Assembly (NCBI RefSeq): GCF_024606225.1
Contig: NZ_JAGRPU010000006.1
Span: forward strand, 62,001 to 126,000
Reading direction: 5' to 3'
DNA: 64,000 bases
From: Endozoicomonas sp. ISHI1
GTDB taxonomy: Bacteria; Pseudomonadota; Gammaproteobacteria; Pseudomonadales; Endozoicomonadaceae
A program made the translations under genes and the position numbers. The notes beneath the pieces are model-generated. The model searched no databases and had not been told where the DNA came from. It worked only from the letters and a program-made list of their open reading frames with translations. Positions 1 to 8,318 of this stretch are shown here, one piece after another. Numbering within the stretch: position 1 is the first letter of the stretch; each line of letters opens with the position of its first letter.

Positions 1-66
1 ATTTTGTGATAGTCTCGATTGTCTACTATGCTCAACGCTCACGCAACAAACGGTAAAGGTAAATGT

Positions 67-507
67 ATGAGCCTTGAGGCAAGAGTTGAGAAACTTGAGG
101 AGCAACATAGACAGATGGACGCTAACATGCACAGTCTGGCGAGGGTTTGCGCAGACACACAAAACATCACACTGACTAACCAGCGTGATATTGCAGACTT
201 AAAGTCAGATATTGCTGGGGTCAGATCTGAGGTTATCAGGGTTAAATCTGATCTTGCGGCGTTGACACAGGCGACACTTGCAGGTTTCAAGAGGGTTGAT
301 GAACGTTTTGAAGAACATGATAAGCGCTTTGACGAACACGATAAGCGCTTTGACAAGGTTGATAAACGCTTTGACGAGCACGATAAACGCTTTGACGAGC
401 ACGATAAGCGCTTTGACAAGATTGATAAACGCTTTGACGAACACGATAAGCGCTTTGACAAGATTGAAGATACACTCGTCATCATCGTGAACCATCTCAA
501 AAAATAA
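67..507 (+). CDS. Heptad-repeat coiled-coil protein
   Basis: Predicted 146-aa hydrophilic protein of unknown function. Residues from about 80 to 135 are tandem seven-residue units of the form RFDEHDK / RFDKVDK, encoded by near-identical 21-bp repeats (about 298-465), so most of the protein should be one long charged alpha-helical coiled coil. No signal peptide or membrane segment is seen. The ATG at 67 is chosen because an AAAGGTAA ribosome-site-like stretch precedes it; upstream TTG (19) and ATG (28) starts lack one. The last residues (IVIIVNHLKK-like) resemble the tail of the paralogue at 9528-10037, which also ends in a short hydrophobic helix. Function is not inferable; the repeat gives high risk of slippage-driven length change. 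Confidence 0.7.
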   Translation: MSLEARVEKLEEQHRQMDANMHSLARVCADTQNITLTNQRDIADLKSDIAGVRSEVIRVKSDLAALTQATLAGFKRVDERFEEHDKRFDEHDKRFDKVDKRFDEHDKRFDEHDKRFDKIDKRFDEHDKRFDKIEDTLVIIVNHLKK

Positions 508-715
508 CCACGTCACCTAATAATAAAATCCAGTGGATTGTCTATGGCAGCCGCTGATTTGCGCGTTTCTTTTCTGGGGGGACTGGTCTTGCGGGCGAAG
601 AGCGTTTGCCTTTGCCGGGGTTCGAGATAACAAAAAGGAAGAGAGATTAAAGATAATACCACCGGGCAACTGTCCGGCTTTCTTACTACGAATCACATGA
701 CAAAATTTTGAGGGT
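508..715. other. Gene-free stretch before tRNA pair
   Basis: No coding region, strong hairpin or repeat could be supported here. It is the 3' side of the minus-strand tRNA genes and may hold their terminator, but no clear stem followed by a T-run was found. Confidence 0.4.
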
Positions 716-802
716 TGGTGCCCAGGAGAAGACTCGAACTTCCACGCCCTTTCGGACACTAGCACCTGAAGCTAGCGCGTCTACCAATTCCGCCACCTGG
801 GC
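716..802 (-). tRNA. tRNA-Leu (anticodon CAG), copy 2 in transcript order
   Basis: An 87-nt class II tRNA read on the minus strand. The acceptor stem GCCCAGG pairs with CCTGGGC, the T arm contains GTTCGAGTC, the anticodon arm is CTAGC-TTCAGGT-GCTAG giving anticodon CAG, and a long variable arm (TGTCCGAAAGGGCG region) is typical of leucine tRNAs. The 3' CCA is encoded (complement of 716-718). It is identical over its length to the copy at 856-942. Confidence 0.95.
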
Positions 803-855
803 CTATCACTTATATTGTACGGACTTTGTGTCCGGCCCAATCACTATTGAATGAT

Positions 856-942
856 TGGTGCCCAGGAGAAGACTCGAACTTCCACGCCCTTTCGGACACT
901 AGCACCTGAAGCTAGCGCGTCTACCAATTCCGCCACCTGGGC
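856..942 (-). tRNA. tRNA-Leu (anticodon CAG), promoter-proximal copy
   Basis: Same 87-nt tRNA-Leu(CAG) with encoded CCA (complement of 856-858), class II variable arm and anticodon loop TTCAGGT. It is separated by 53 nt from the second copy, so both are probably cut from one precursor driven by the promoter at 981-1009. Confidence 0.95.
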
Positions 943-980
943 CCTGCGATCAGCAATGTGCTGCTCAACAAGTGCGGCGA

Positions 981-1009
981 ATATTAGGGATATAAGGCAA
1001 AAGTGTCAA
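981..1009 (-). promoter_or_regulatory. Promoter for the tRNA-Leu pair
   Basis: On the minus strand TTGACA (complement of 1004-1009) is followed after exactly 17 nt by TAATAT (complement of 981-986), near-perfect sigma-70 boxes. The sequence just after the -10 is GC-rich (TCGCCGC), as in stringently controlled stable-RNA promoters. Transcription would begin about 30 nt before the first tRNA. Confidence 0.75.
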
Positions 1010-1225
1010 CACCCAGTAGAAAATTAAGGGTTCGGAAAATACGCTATATTGCTTAAAAATGAAAGGCTTACCCAGATCTGGCGGACGTTGAACACGCGTT
1101 CTGGGCGTATTGAACAATGATGGCAACTGAATGGTTTTTTGGTGCACACTCAGAATGATAGGGGCTACTCATCATAATGCATTAAAAGACACATCAGATT
1201 CTACAGGTTATCTCAGGGAGACATT

Positions 1226-2272
1226 ATGAAAGTGAATGGAAGACAGTTCCGTTTTCTGCAAGAAACACTCAAGAGCTGGTCCCGGGATGGTCTTCTGGAT
1301 GAAGGCAAAAAAGAAGCCCTGCTGAACTCTCTGGATGTGCAATCCTTTCAATGGCGCATCCTGGCCCAGTACGCTTGCTGGGCGGCGCTATTTTCCATGG
1401 TGCTATCACTGTTAGCAGTGGTTACGGATAAGGCTCTGATTGCATGGCTGGAGCGTTTATTTACTCTTCAGGACGGCACCCGAAGCTTGTTTTTCGCTGC
1501 ATTGTCGGTTGGCATTTATCTGTTTGGCGGTTGGTTCAAGTCACGCCAGACAGGCCGTGTGTTTAGTCAGGAGCTTATTTTTTTCCTGGGCGCTATATCG
1601 ACAGCGGCTTCCATTTACTACCTGTACAAGGTCTTTTATACAGTTAATGGTCACTATTCGCTGTTATTGCTTCTTGGAGCTGCGATTTATCTGTTAGTCG
1701 CGATAGTGCTGGAATCACTGTTGCTCTGGGTATTGGGATTACTGGTATTGGCTTGCTGGTTTTTTTTCGAAACGATTTACTGGACTAGTGATGGTAATCT
1801 GCCGCTTTTCGGGAAGAGCTTTCCAGTGCAATTTCTTGTCTTCAGTTTGGTGGTTCTTTTGCTGGGCTACGGCCTGCCAGTCTTTAAACGGACCAGAGCC
1901 TTTTTTGATGCGACTCAGTTTTTCTCGTTAACGATACTCTTCGGGTGTTTGTGGGTTTTGTCCATGATAGGTGATTATGACTATACATCTGAGCCCTTCA
2001 GTGCGTCACAAATGGAGCTTTGGTTATGGCGACTGGCCATGCTGGCAGCGTCATGTTTGGCTATTTTTGTTGGTTTTCGCAGAGATGACTCTATTCTAAG
2101 AATCCTGGGAGTCGGCTTTCTGTTGTTGAATCTGTATACCCTGTTCTTTCAATATGGCTGGGACACAATGCACAAAGCACTGTTCTACGCATTGCTGGCG
2201 CTTAGTTTCTGGTTGCTGGGAAGATACTCGGAATGGCTGTGGCTGGGACTGGCAGGAAAGAGGAAGTTTTAA
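1226..2272 (+). CDS. DUF2157-like multi-spanning membrane protein
   Basis: 348-aa protein with a cytoplasmic-looking N-terminus of about 50 residues (QFRFLQETLKSWSRDGLLDE...) followed by roughly nine to ten hydrophobic segments to the C-terminus. The N-terminal helix with a W-x3-G-x-L/I pattern, then polytopic membrane region, resembles the DUF2157 family of predicted inner-membrane proteins; no catalytic motif is known. The ATG at 1226 is preceded by CAGGGAG at good spacing. It stands alone, convergent with the HU gene, so its role cannot be deduced from neighbours. Confidence 0.7.
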   Translation: MKVNGRQFRFLQETLKSWSRDGLLDEGKKEALLNSLDVQSFQWRILAQYACWAALFSMVLSLLAVVTDKALIAWLERLFTLQDGTRSLFFAALSVGIYLFGGWFKSRQTGRVFSQELIFFLGAISTAASIYYLYKVFYTVNGHYSLLLLLGAAIYLLVAIVLESLLLWVLGLLVLACWFFFETIYWTSDGNLPLFGKSFPVQFLVFSLVVLLLGYGLPVFKRTRAFFDATQFFSLTILFGCLWVLSMIGDYDYTSEPFSASQMELWLWRLAMLAASCLAIFVGFRRDDSILRILGVGFLLLNLYTLFFQYGWDTMHKALFYALLALSFWLLGRYSEWLWLGLAGKRKF

Positions 2273-2278
2273 ATAAAT

Positions 2279-2306
2279 GAGGTCGTTCTGTTAGCAGAAC
2301 AACCTC
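2279..2306. terminator. Hairpin between convergent genes
   Basis: GAGGTCGTTCTG and CAGAACAACCTC flank a TTAG loop; 11 of 12 positions pair. No long T-run follows on the plus strand, while on the minus strand the sequence after it is moderately T-rich (CATTTATTT), so it may end the HU transcript. Confidence 0.45.
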
Positions 2307-2330
2307 GGGAACTCGAGGGTTTAGCAGGTA

Positions 2331-2606
2331 TCAGCTGTTAACGGCTTCTTTCAGGGATTTACCTGGCTTGAAGGCTACTGTATTGCTGGCAGCGATTTCT
2401 ATCGGCTCACCGGTTTGTGGGTTTTTGCCTGTGCGTGCGGCTCTGCTGCGTTGCAGGAATGTACCAAAGCCCACAAGACTGACAGTGTCTTCTTCTTTCA
2501 GAGCGGAGGTAATGACCTCGATCAAGGCATTGAGTGCCTGGTTGGCTTGTTCTTTTGTCAGATCTGCCTGATCGGCAATAGCGTTGACGAGTTCTGGTTT
2601 ACGCAT
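2331..2606 (-). CDS. hupB: HU family DNA-binding protein
   Basis: 91-aa histone-like nucleoid protein that bends and compacts DNA as a dimer. The sequence starts MRKPELVNAIADQADLTKEQ and contains the HU signature region GFGTFLQRSRAARTGKNPQTG (arm) followed by the FKPGKSLKEAVN tail, matching full family length. The start at 2606 is set by an AAGGAG site about 11 nt upstream and by the family N-terminus; the longer open frame upstream is not HU-like. HU alpha/beta assignment is uncertain; the symbol is a best guess. A rubredoxin gene lies upstream on the same strand. Confidence 0.93.
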   Translation of the reverse strand: MRKPELVNAIADQADLTKEQANQALNALIEVITSALKEEDTVSLVGFGTFLQRSRAARTGKNPQTGEPIEIAASNTVAFKPGKSLKEAVNS

Positions 2607-2736
2607 GATGTCATGCACTCCTTCTTTTTTTTTTTCTTCCGATGGATAAGCGGTCACCAACAGACTAAAACACTGTAGAGGTGAGAGCAATAGCCTTTCT
2701 CGCGAAAAAACCGGGAATCTGTTTATTTCGACAAAA

Positions 2737-2904
2737 TTAGCCGATTTTGACCATTTCAAAGTCCTCTTTGCCGACACCGCAGTCAGGACAGTGCCAGTCT
2801 TCTGGAACATCTTCCCAGCGAGTACCTGGCTCAATCCCCTCATCAGGCCAACCTTGTTCCTCGTCATAGATAAAACCGCAAACAATACACTGCCATTTTT
2901 TCAT
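2737..2904 (-). CDS. rubA: Rubredoxin
   Basis: A short 55-aa gene. It carries the two iron-binding knuckles CIVCG (residues 6-10) and CPDCG (39-43), with the conserved [13 protein letters not shown] and WEDVPEDW segments between them, which together define a rubredoxin: a one-iron electron carrier for oxidoreductases such as alkane hydroxylases or for oxidative-stress defence. An ATG at 2904 preceded by TTGGAG sets the start. No rubredoxin reductase is adjacent. It is on the same strand as HU but 130 nt apart, so co-transcription is uncertain. Confidence 0.95.
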   Translation of the reverse strand: MKKWQCIVCGFIYDEEQGWPDEGIEPGTRWEDVPEDWHCPDCGVGKEDFEMVKIG

Positions 2905-3026
2905 GTATGTCTCCAAAGGATCTTAGCCATTTAAAAGTCAGTGACGACAGTCTCAATTTTATACAACGAAAGCCAGTCGGGGAGGAAAAAGGGTTTGAAA
3001 AAACGCACTGGAACAACAGTAATATA

Positions 3027-3053
3027 TCGGGCTCTGCCTCTGGCAGGGCCCGA
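3027..3053 (-). terminator. Terminator of the alc-puuD operon
   Basis: A 12-bp stem (TCGGGCTCTGCC / GGCAGGGCCCGA, one G-T wobble) with a TCT loop lies 38 nt past the puuD stop codon on the minus strand and is followed by ATATATTACTGTT. No other gene uses this gap. Confidence 0.6.
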
Positions 3054-3090
3054 TCCTCGATCAGTTCATGGAAGCTTTGATCGACTTGTC

Positions 3091-4287
3091 CTATTCAGAT
3101 TTCAGCTGATGATACCACTGCCCCAGAATCTGGCGTTCTTCTTCAGTCATCTCGGTGCGGTTTGCCAGAGGCATGACTTGTGTCTGAACGGCCTGACTAT
3201 AGATCTTGTCCGCTTTGCTAGCTATGGAATCATAATCATCAAAGATCAAGCCGCCCGGCGCTGCCTGAAAGAGAGGGTCGGTTGGCTTGGCCCCATGACA
3301 GGTAGAACAGCGACTGGTGACAATCTCGACAATTTCCTTTTCGTCAAAAGCGGGTGCTTTTGCAACCCCCGACATTGGCGCTGTCTGTGGCCGGATGACA
3401 AAAGCCAGGCTCAACATCACTACGGCAGCGGCAGGCCATAGCCAGGTTAATACAGTACCCTGGTTGCGACGGTTAAAGAAGTGTCGGATCAGAATCGCAG
3501 CCAGTGACACGGCAGCAAGAATCGCCCAGCTCAAGTCATGACCATAAGTCATCGGGTAATGGCCACTGATCATGATAAACAACAGTGGCAGGGTGAAGTA
3601 GTTGTTGTGCCTTGAGCGTAGCAATGCATGTCGGGCAATGGCCGGATCAAAGCTGCTGTCACCGCTCTGGGCTGCATCCACCAGCTTCCTCTGGGACGGG
3701 ATGATAATCTGGAAGACATTACCCACCATCAGGGTGCCAATCAGTGCACCTACGTGGATATAAGCTGCTCTGTCGCTGAACAGTTGAGTGTATCCCCAGG
3801 CTGCAATAACAATCAGTCCAAAGAGTACCGCACTGAACAGTTTCTCATTGGAAAACAATGGAGTCCGACAAAGTAAATCGTATACCAGCCAGCTCACGAA
3901 CAGGCTGAATGCACTGATTGCGATGGCTGAGGCCGGTGACAGTGGAGAGTCTGACGCAAGCAGATAACTTTCTGCGCCCCAGTAGTAAATAATGGCCAGC
4001 AGGGCAAAGCCACTCAGCCAGGTGACATAGGCTTCCCATTTAAACCAGTGCAGGGTTTCCGGCATTTTCTCCGGTGCCAGGTGGTATTTGTTCACTTCAT
4101 AGAAGCCACCACCGTGCACAGCCCATAACTCCCCTTTAATGCCTTTTTTCTGTTTTGCCTGAGGGGCGTTTTCCAGTCGCCCTTCCAGCCAGTTGAAGTA
4201 AAAGGAGGCACCGATCCAGGCAATACCTGCCGTGACGTGCAACCATCGAAAAATCAGGTTCAACCAGTCTTGTATATAGGATTCCAT
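3091..4287 (-). CDS. puuD: Membrane-bound urate hydroxylase PuuD with cytochrome c domain
   Basis: 398-aa protein. The N-terminal about 300 residues hold several membrane helices of the Urate_ox_N/PuuD type (starting with DWLNLIFRWLHVTAGIAWIG), and a C-terminal cytochrome c domain carries the haem motif CSTCH at about residues 325-329 with distal Met candidates downstream. PuuD oxidises urate to 5-hydroxyisourate and passes electrons to the respiratory chain instead of oxygen. It is the last gene of the purine operon, 2 nt after guaD, and a terminator hairpin follows. This explains the absence of a soluble uricase here. Confidence 0.9.
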   Translation of the reverse strand: MESYIQDWLNLIFRWLHVTAGIAWIGASFYFNWLEGRLENAPQAKQKKGIKGELWAVHGGGFYEVNKYHLAPEKMPETLHWFKWEAYVTWLSGFALLAIIYYWGAESYLLASDSPLSPASAIAISAFSLFVSWLVYDLLCRTPLFSNEKLFSAVLFGLIVIAAWGYTQLFSDRAAYIHVGALIGTLMVGNVFQIIIPSQRKLVDAAQSGDSSFDPAIARHALLRSRHNNYFTLPLLFIMISGHYPMTYGHDLSWAILAAVSLAAILIRHFFNRRNQGTVLTWLWPAAAVVMLSLAFVIRPQTAPMSGVAKAPAFDEKEIVEIVTSRCSTCHGAKPTDPLFQAAPGGLIFDDYDSIASKADKIYSQAVQTQVMPLANRTEMTEEERQILGQWYHQLKSE

Positions 4288-4289
4288 AC

Positions 4290-5603
4290 TCAGTTTCTTC
4301 CTCGGGTTTCCTGACCCATGATGATGGCTTTTTCAATGACCCGGTCGTCACCCATCACCATGAGAACACCCAGCAACTCTTCCAGTGTTTTTGTTTTTTC
4401 TGTTCTGAATTTCAACAAAGGTGTGGCTTCGGGGTTAAGCACCAGAAAGTCTGCCTCGTTGCCGATCTTGAAACTGCCGATGCGGTCGTCGAGATGCAGG
4501 GCTCTGGCCCCCCCCAGCGTGGCCAGGTAGAAAGCTTGAAGAGGAGATATCGTATTCTCACTCAACTGAGATACCTGATAAGCGTCTTTCATCGTGTTCA
4601 GCAGACAAAGACTGGTGCCACCACCCACGTCTGTACCCAGCCCGACACGAATATTCTTGTTTTGTGCGTTAGAGAAACTGAATAAACCGCTGCCCAGAAA
4701 AAGGTTGGAGCCCGGACAGCAGGCAATGGATGAGTCGCTTTCGGCCATTCGGTCCCAACTTTGCTCGCACAGATGGATGGAGTGGGCAAAGACCGATCGT
4801 GAGCCCAGCAGACCATGCTGGTCATAAACATCCAGATAATGTTTGCTGTCAGGAAACAGTTCCTGAACCCATGCTATTTCTTTGGGGTTTTCAGACAGAT
4901 GGGTATGCAGGTAAAGGCCTTCATGTTCTCTGAGCAGTCTTCCGGCCAGGGTGAGCTGCTCGGAAGAAGAGGTCGGAGCAAAGCGGGGAGTGACGGCATA
5001 GGACAATCGGCCTTTGTTGTGCCAGCGATTGATCAGTTTTTTTGAGTCTTCATAACTGCTTTGTGGGGTGTCCAGCAGATAGTCCGGCGCGTTGCGGTCC
5101 ATCATGACCTTGCCGCCAATCATACGCATATTGCGCTTGTGCGCAGCTTCAAAGAAAGCATCTACCGATTGAGGCGCCACTGTGCCGAACACCAGTGCTG
5201 TAGTGGTTCCATTGTTCAGGCATTGATCCAGAAACAATTCTGCAATGTCTCTGGCGTATTCAGGATCTGAAAAGCGGGCTTCAGCAGGAAAAGTATACTG
5301 TTCCAGCCAGTCCAGCAGTTGTACTCCGCAGCCTGCCATGACTTCCAGTTGGGGGTAATGCACATGCGTGTCTATAAATCCTGGAACTATCAGCTTGCCA
5401 GAGAGGTCTCTGATTTCACAGCCTTCCGGCAGCTGTTTCAATAACGTTTCGGCAGGGCCGCAGGCCTTGATACAACCTGACTCAACCAGTAATCCACCGT
5501 CGTCAAAGTATTCCCAGCTTTGTGCTCCCTTATCGGGATCATCCAGAAAGTGGAGTACGCAAGCGCGCCAGAAAACAGGAGGTGTATTGACAGTGCTCGT
5601 CAT
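4290..5603 (-). CDS. guaD: Guanine deaminase
   Basis: 437-aa amidohydrolase that hydrolyses guanine to xanthine and ammonia. Metal-binding HVH (H80, H82) lies in PGFIDTHVHYPQ, a family-specific segment; further family features are HTHLSEN and the LGTDVGGGTS motif near residue 320, with the metal-binding Asp. Length fits the GuaD family. Its ATG overlaps the allA stop by 4 nt (ATGA), indicating translational coupling, and puuD follows closely. It feeds xanthine to XdhABC encoded about 12 kb away. Confidence 0.93.
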   Translation of the reverse strand: MTSTVNTPPVFWRACVLHFLDDPDKGAQSWEYFDDGGLLVESGCIKACGPAETLLKQLPEGCEIRDLSGKLIVPGFIDTHVHYPQLEVMAGCGVQLLDWLEQYTFPAEARFSDPEYARDIAELFLDQCLNNGTTTALVFGTVAPQSVDAFFEAAHKRNMRMIGGKVMMDRNAPDYLLDTPQSSYEDSKKLINRWHNKGRLSYAVTPRFAPTSSSEQLTLAGRLLREHEGLYLHTHLSENPKEIAWVQELFPDSKHYLDVYDQHGLLGSRSVFAHSIHLCEQSWDRMAESDSSIACCPGSNLFLGSGLFSFSNAQNKNIRVGLGTDVGGGTSLCLLNTMKDAYQVSQLSENTISPLQAFYLATLGGARALHLDDRIGSFKIGNEADFLVLNPEATPLLKFRTEKTKTLEELLGVLMVMGDDRVIEKAIIMGQETRGRN

Positions 5604-6118
5604 AGCGGGTCTCCCACGGTCAGAGAAAGGTGGGTCGGGATTAGAACCTCGTCACAGTTGTGTCCCGGCCCGGCCCGGTCAACCACCAGATAGGAGATTC
5701 CGTTACCGGCTGAGAGTAGCGGATGATGCCAGGTGCCCGGATGGTAATTAATACCTTGAGAGCCATCAGCTGCAAAGCAGCGAATATGATCAAAATCCGG
5801 CTCCAGATGGTTGTCAGGGGCGACAACTATCAAAAATGGCTGTTTCTCCAGAGGCATAAAGGTTTGGCTGCCCAGAGGATGACGTTCCAGTAAGTCCAGT
5901 CGGTAGGGCTGTTTGATGGCTTGCGTGTGGTAAATGTGAATGGCCACCTCACCTTCGGCATCGGTTTGAACCCGGGTGAGGTCGTTGAACTTACGACAGC
6001 GGCCCTGATTGATGATCATGGCGTCACCACAGGCTTCGATCACATCGCCGAAAGGCTTGAAAGCTTCAGCAGACAGGGGCTCTACAGGGAGAGCCCGGGT
6101 GGTTAACGTGGTTGGCAT
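5600..6118 (-). CDS. allA: Ureidoglycolate lyase
   Basis: 172-aa member of the AllA family, which splits ureidoglycolate into glyoxylate and urea, the last step of the pathway encoded here. Recognisable segments include LSAEAFKPFGDVIE near the N-terminus, FMPLEKQPFLIVVAP in the middle and WHHPLL toward the C-terminus, the cupin-like core of the family. The start ATG at 6118 lies after a 130-nt gap that holds short direct repeats. The gene overlaps guaD by 4 nt. Presence beside allantoicase is consistent with the allantoate-ureidoglycolate branch. Confidence 0.9.
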   Translation of the reverse strand: MPTTLTTRALPVEPLSAEAFKPFGDVIEACGDAMIINQGRCRKFNDLTRVQTDAEGEVAIHIYHTQAIKQPYRLDLLERHPLGSQTFMPLEKQPFLIVVAPDNHLEPDFDHIRCFAADGSQGINYHPGTWHHPLLSAGNGISYLVVDRAGPGHNCDEVLIPTHLSLTVGDPL

Positions 6119-6150
6119 AGGCCAATGCCTCTTGGTCTTTATTTTTGTTA

Positions 6151-6200
6151 GCTCAGGGCTTTTTTTCTCAGCTCAGGGCTTTTTTTCTCAGCTCAGGGCT
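6151..6200. repeat. 20-bp direct repeat, 2.5 copies
   Basis: GCTCAGGGCTTTTTTTCTCA occurs twice in perfect tandem and its first 10 bases a third time, within the only sizeable gap of the purine operon (uraH to allA). On the transcribed minus strand it reads as A-tracts separated by AGCCCTGAGC. Confidence 0.9.
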
Positions 6201-6248
6201 GTGTAACATTAGTTATGTTTGACAATTATTTTCGTCAAAGAGTGAGAA

Positions 6249-6587
6249 TCAACTCCCTCTGTAAGTCGAATAACCAAAGGGAGAAATCAGCAATGGCACA
6301 TGGTGATGACGATGATCATTGACTTCAAAAATGACCGAGACTTCCGGATAAAAGCATTTCTGCTCCAGCCGGTTAAAGTAATTCTGAATCGCAAAGTCCA
6401 GCTTATAAATGCCTTCAGGAAGGTTTACTTCGTCCGTTGCCAGACTGTTTATTCGTCCGTCATTGTCTGTTGTGCCCTGCCCTACCGCTATCCAGCTGTC
6501 TTCAACCTGTTTGTAGAGACTGACAGGAACCTGATCGGCAGGGTGGCCAAGAGCCGTGTCGAGGATATGAGTGCTGATCCCGGTCAT
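6249..6587 (-). CDS. uraH: 5-hydroxyisourate hydrolase (transthyretin-like)
   Basis: 112-aa enzyme hydrolysing 5-hydroxyisourate, the PuuD product, to OHCU. It has the N-terminal family signature starting ISTHILDTALGHPA and ends with the diagnostic C-terminal tetrapeptide YRGS, both active-site elements of HIU hydrolases that distinguish them from transthyretin. The length is standard for the bacterial cytoplasmic form without a signal peptide. The start overlaps the uraD stop by 4 nt, so the two consecutive steps are translationally coupled. Confidence 0.94.
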   Translation of the reverse strand: MTGISTHILDTALGHPADQVPVSLYKQVEDSWIAVGQGTTDNDGRINSLATDEVNLPEGIYKLDFAIQNYFNRLEQKCFYPEVSVIFEVNDHRHHHVPLLISPFGYSTYRGS

Positions 6588-7120
6588 AAAATCACTCCTT
6601 CTGTGGACAAAGAGGTGCTGTCGAGCATTTTGCGCAGGCGGATACTGGTTATTTTATGCTGTTCTGCCGCTGCCATGGAAAGTTCATCCTCCGGCTCGTT
6701 ACTCAAGCGTTCCTTAAGCAGCGTCAGCATCTCGCCGGCACTTTTGCCGGTGGCGCAGACAATGAAGATATAGCCAAACTGTCGCTCATACTTTTCATTG
6801 CCTTCAGCCAGTGCCAGCAGGGTTTGTTCATTGGCCTCATCGACGCCAGCCTGCTCATGGCCTGCCATGGTTTGAGTGTTACGGTATTTCTCTTTCAGGC
6901 TGCTGATATCACCGATTTTCGGGTGAGCATCAAACGCTTCCAGATAATCGGGTTTCTGGCAATGAGACCACACGGCATCGGCAGCAATCAGCAGGCTTTC
7001 AATATTGGCGAAGGGTCTTGCAGCCACCATGCACTCAACCCAGTGACTGCTGGCACAACATTGGCGGAAGGTTTCTGTTGCCCGTTCTTCGCTCAGCGTG
7101 TTCAGATCGTTCAATGTCAT
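6584..7120 (-). CDS. uraD: OHCU decarboxylase
   Basis: 178-aa 2-oxo-4-hydroxy-4-carboxy-5-ureidoimidazoline decarboxylase, making S-allantoin. Family features are the N-terminal LNTLSEERATETFRQCC segment, the AFDAHPKIGD motif with the catalytic His, and the SLKEKYRNTQTMAGHEQAG loop. It sits between alc (4-nt overlap, 7117-7120) and uraH (4-nt overlap), which places this short-lived intermediate's enzyme next to HIU hydrolase. Confidence 0.93.
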   Translation of the reverse strand: MTLNDLNTLSEERATETFRQCCASSHWVECMVAARPFANIESLLIAADAVWSHCQKPDYLEAFDAHPKIGDISSLKEKYRNTQTMAGHEQAGVDEANEQTLLALAEGNEKYERQFGYIFIVCATGKSAGEMLTLLKERLSNEPEDELSMAAAEQHKITSIRLRKMLDSTSLSTEGVIL

Positions 7121-8145
7121 TTTGCCGACTCCGGCTGACCAATGACTCTCAATCTCGATACCCCACCATCAGGGAAAATATTCAGCCGGACATGAGTATA
7201 GATTTCCTGAGTATTTTTCAGATTCTCTACAAAAGAGTGATTTCGGTGGGCATGAAGTTTCTGTTCGCTGAGGATTGGGTGCCAGTCCGTCTTGTCATCG
7301 GGTACTTCTCCCTCAAAATAACAGCCTTCCAGGCTACCTCTGTCTGGATAGTTCCCTTTGAAGTGCAGGGTATCAATTTCAACCCGGCCAACTTTACCGG
7401 GCGAAGCCAGTCTGATGACCATCCAGTCGTGACCGCCAGTGCGTCTTCTGCGGGTTTCCCAGCCATCATGCATATCGGCACCGCGACCCGGACGAAGCAG
7501 ATTTTGCATTGGGCTGAAGAAAGCATCTGAGCAGCTGACAGGGCGAGCACCGTTCATCAGAGCCGATAGATCAACGGGCTCGTTGGGGAGAAGGTGTTGA
7601 GTGTTAAACAGGATTTTTCCATAGACTCTCAGACGGGCAACGCCGCCATCGGGGAAAATGGTCAGGCGAATATGAGTGGCTTCAACAGGCTGATCCAGAC
7701 GAATCAGGTTGCGATGATCGGCTTCAACCGCCATTCTGGCGCTCATAGTCTGCCACTGGCTTTGCTCGTCGGGATCTGACTCGCTGGCAATGTATTCCAA
7801 CTGAACGGCCCCGGGTGCATTACCTTTAAAGTGACGGGTATCAACTTCGACCCCTTCCACCATGCCCGGGGTCGCCAGTCTGACGATGACCCAATCATGA
7901 TCGCCAGTGCGGCGCCGGCGGGATTCCCAGCCATCCATCCATTTACCGTAAGCCGTATATTTCTCCGGGAGAAAAACCGGCTCAGAGTCCAGCAGCAGGT
8001 TGTCTTTTTCAGCAAAGAAGTCATCGCTTGCAGACAGTACATCACCACCCAGGGCGCGGGCGGCCAGGTCGACTTTTGTCTGTCGCCACAGTATGGCTTC
8101 GTCTGAGCCATCAGCCCCTATAGAGCCATCAGCCATTTTTTTCAT
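7117..8145 (-). CDS. alc: Allantoicase
   Basis: 342-aa allantoate amidinohydrolase (allantoate to ureidoglycolate plus urea). Two internally repeated domains are visible: DGWESRRRRTGDHDW...DTRHFKGNAPG in the first half and DGWETRRRRTGGHDW...DTLHFKGNYPD in the second, the jelly-roll duplication typical of allantoicase. It is the first gene of the minus-strand operon alc-uraD-uraH-allA-guaD-puuD, whose control region (8146-8363) it shares with the divergent puuE and which includes a RutR-type operator. Confidence 0.94.
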   Translation of the reverse strand: MKKMADGSIGADGSDEAILWRQTKVDLAARALGGDVLSASDDFFAEKDNLLLDSEPVFLPEKYTAYGKWMDGWESRRRRTGDHDWVIVRLATPGMVEGVEVDTRHFKGNAPGAVQLEYIASESDPDEQSQWQTMSARMAVEADHRNLIRLDQPVEATHIRLTIFPDGGVARLRVYGKILFNTQHLLPNEPVDLSALMNGARPVSCSDAFFSPMQNLLRPGRGADMHDGWETRRRRTGGHDWMVIRLASPGKVGRVEIDTLHFKGNYPDRGSLEGCYFEGEVPDDKTDWHPILSEQKLHAHRNHSFVENLKNTQEIYTHVRLNIFPDGGVSRLRVIGQPESAK

Positions 8146-8267
8146 AGCATATCCTGATTTTTTGTTGGTTTTATTGGAATTTTATTATCCCCAAGATCAA
8201 GGGGGTATTTTTCTCTGAGTTCTGACAAAATGTATCTTGTGATTTTTGTGAACCTGCCAACAAAATG

Positions 8268-8283
8268 TTGACCAAATAGTCAG
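8268..8283. promoter_or_regulatory. RutR-type operator, puuE/alc control region
   Basis: TTGACCA-AA-TAGTCAG, a 7-2-7 inverted repeat close to the RutR consensus TTGACCA-NN-TGGTCAA known from E. coli. The core TGACCAAATAGTCA is the exact reverse complement of the core of the site at 21040-21055. It lies between divergent purine genes; the probable ligand is the TetR protein at 27803-28441. Confidence 0.75.
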
Positions 8284-8318
8284 ACTTTGGGAGTTTATGC
8301 CATAGATACTACGGGTCA

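Noticed and set aside
298-465. Regular 21-bp repeats resembling a CRISPR-like array
   Set aside because: The repeats are contiguous without spacers and keep a coding frame (heptads of a coiled coil).
2607-2885. N-terminal extension of HU
   Set aside because: The open frame runs on upstream but covers the rubredoxin gene; HU begins at MRKPELV with its own ribosome site.
6218-6239. TTTGAC...GTCAAA inverted repeat in the uraH-allA gap as a fourth RutR-type site
   Set aside because: The half-sites are 10 nt apart rather than 2 and lack the CCA/TGG part; it does not fit the other three.
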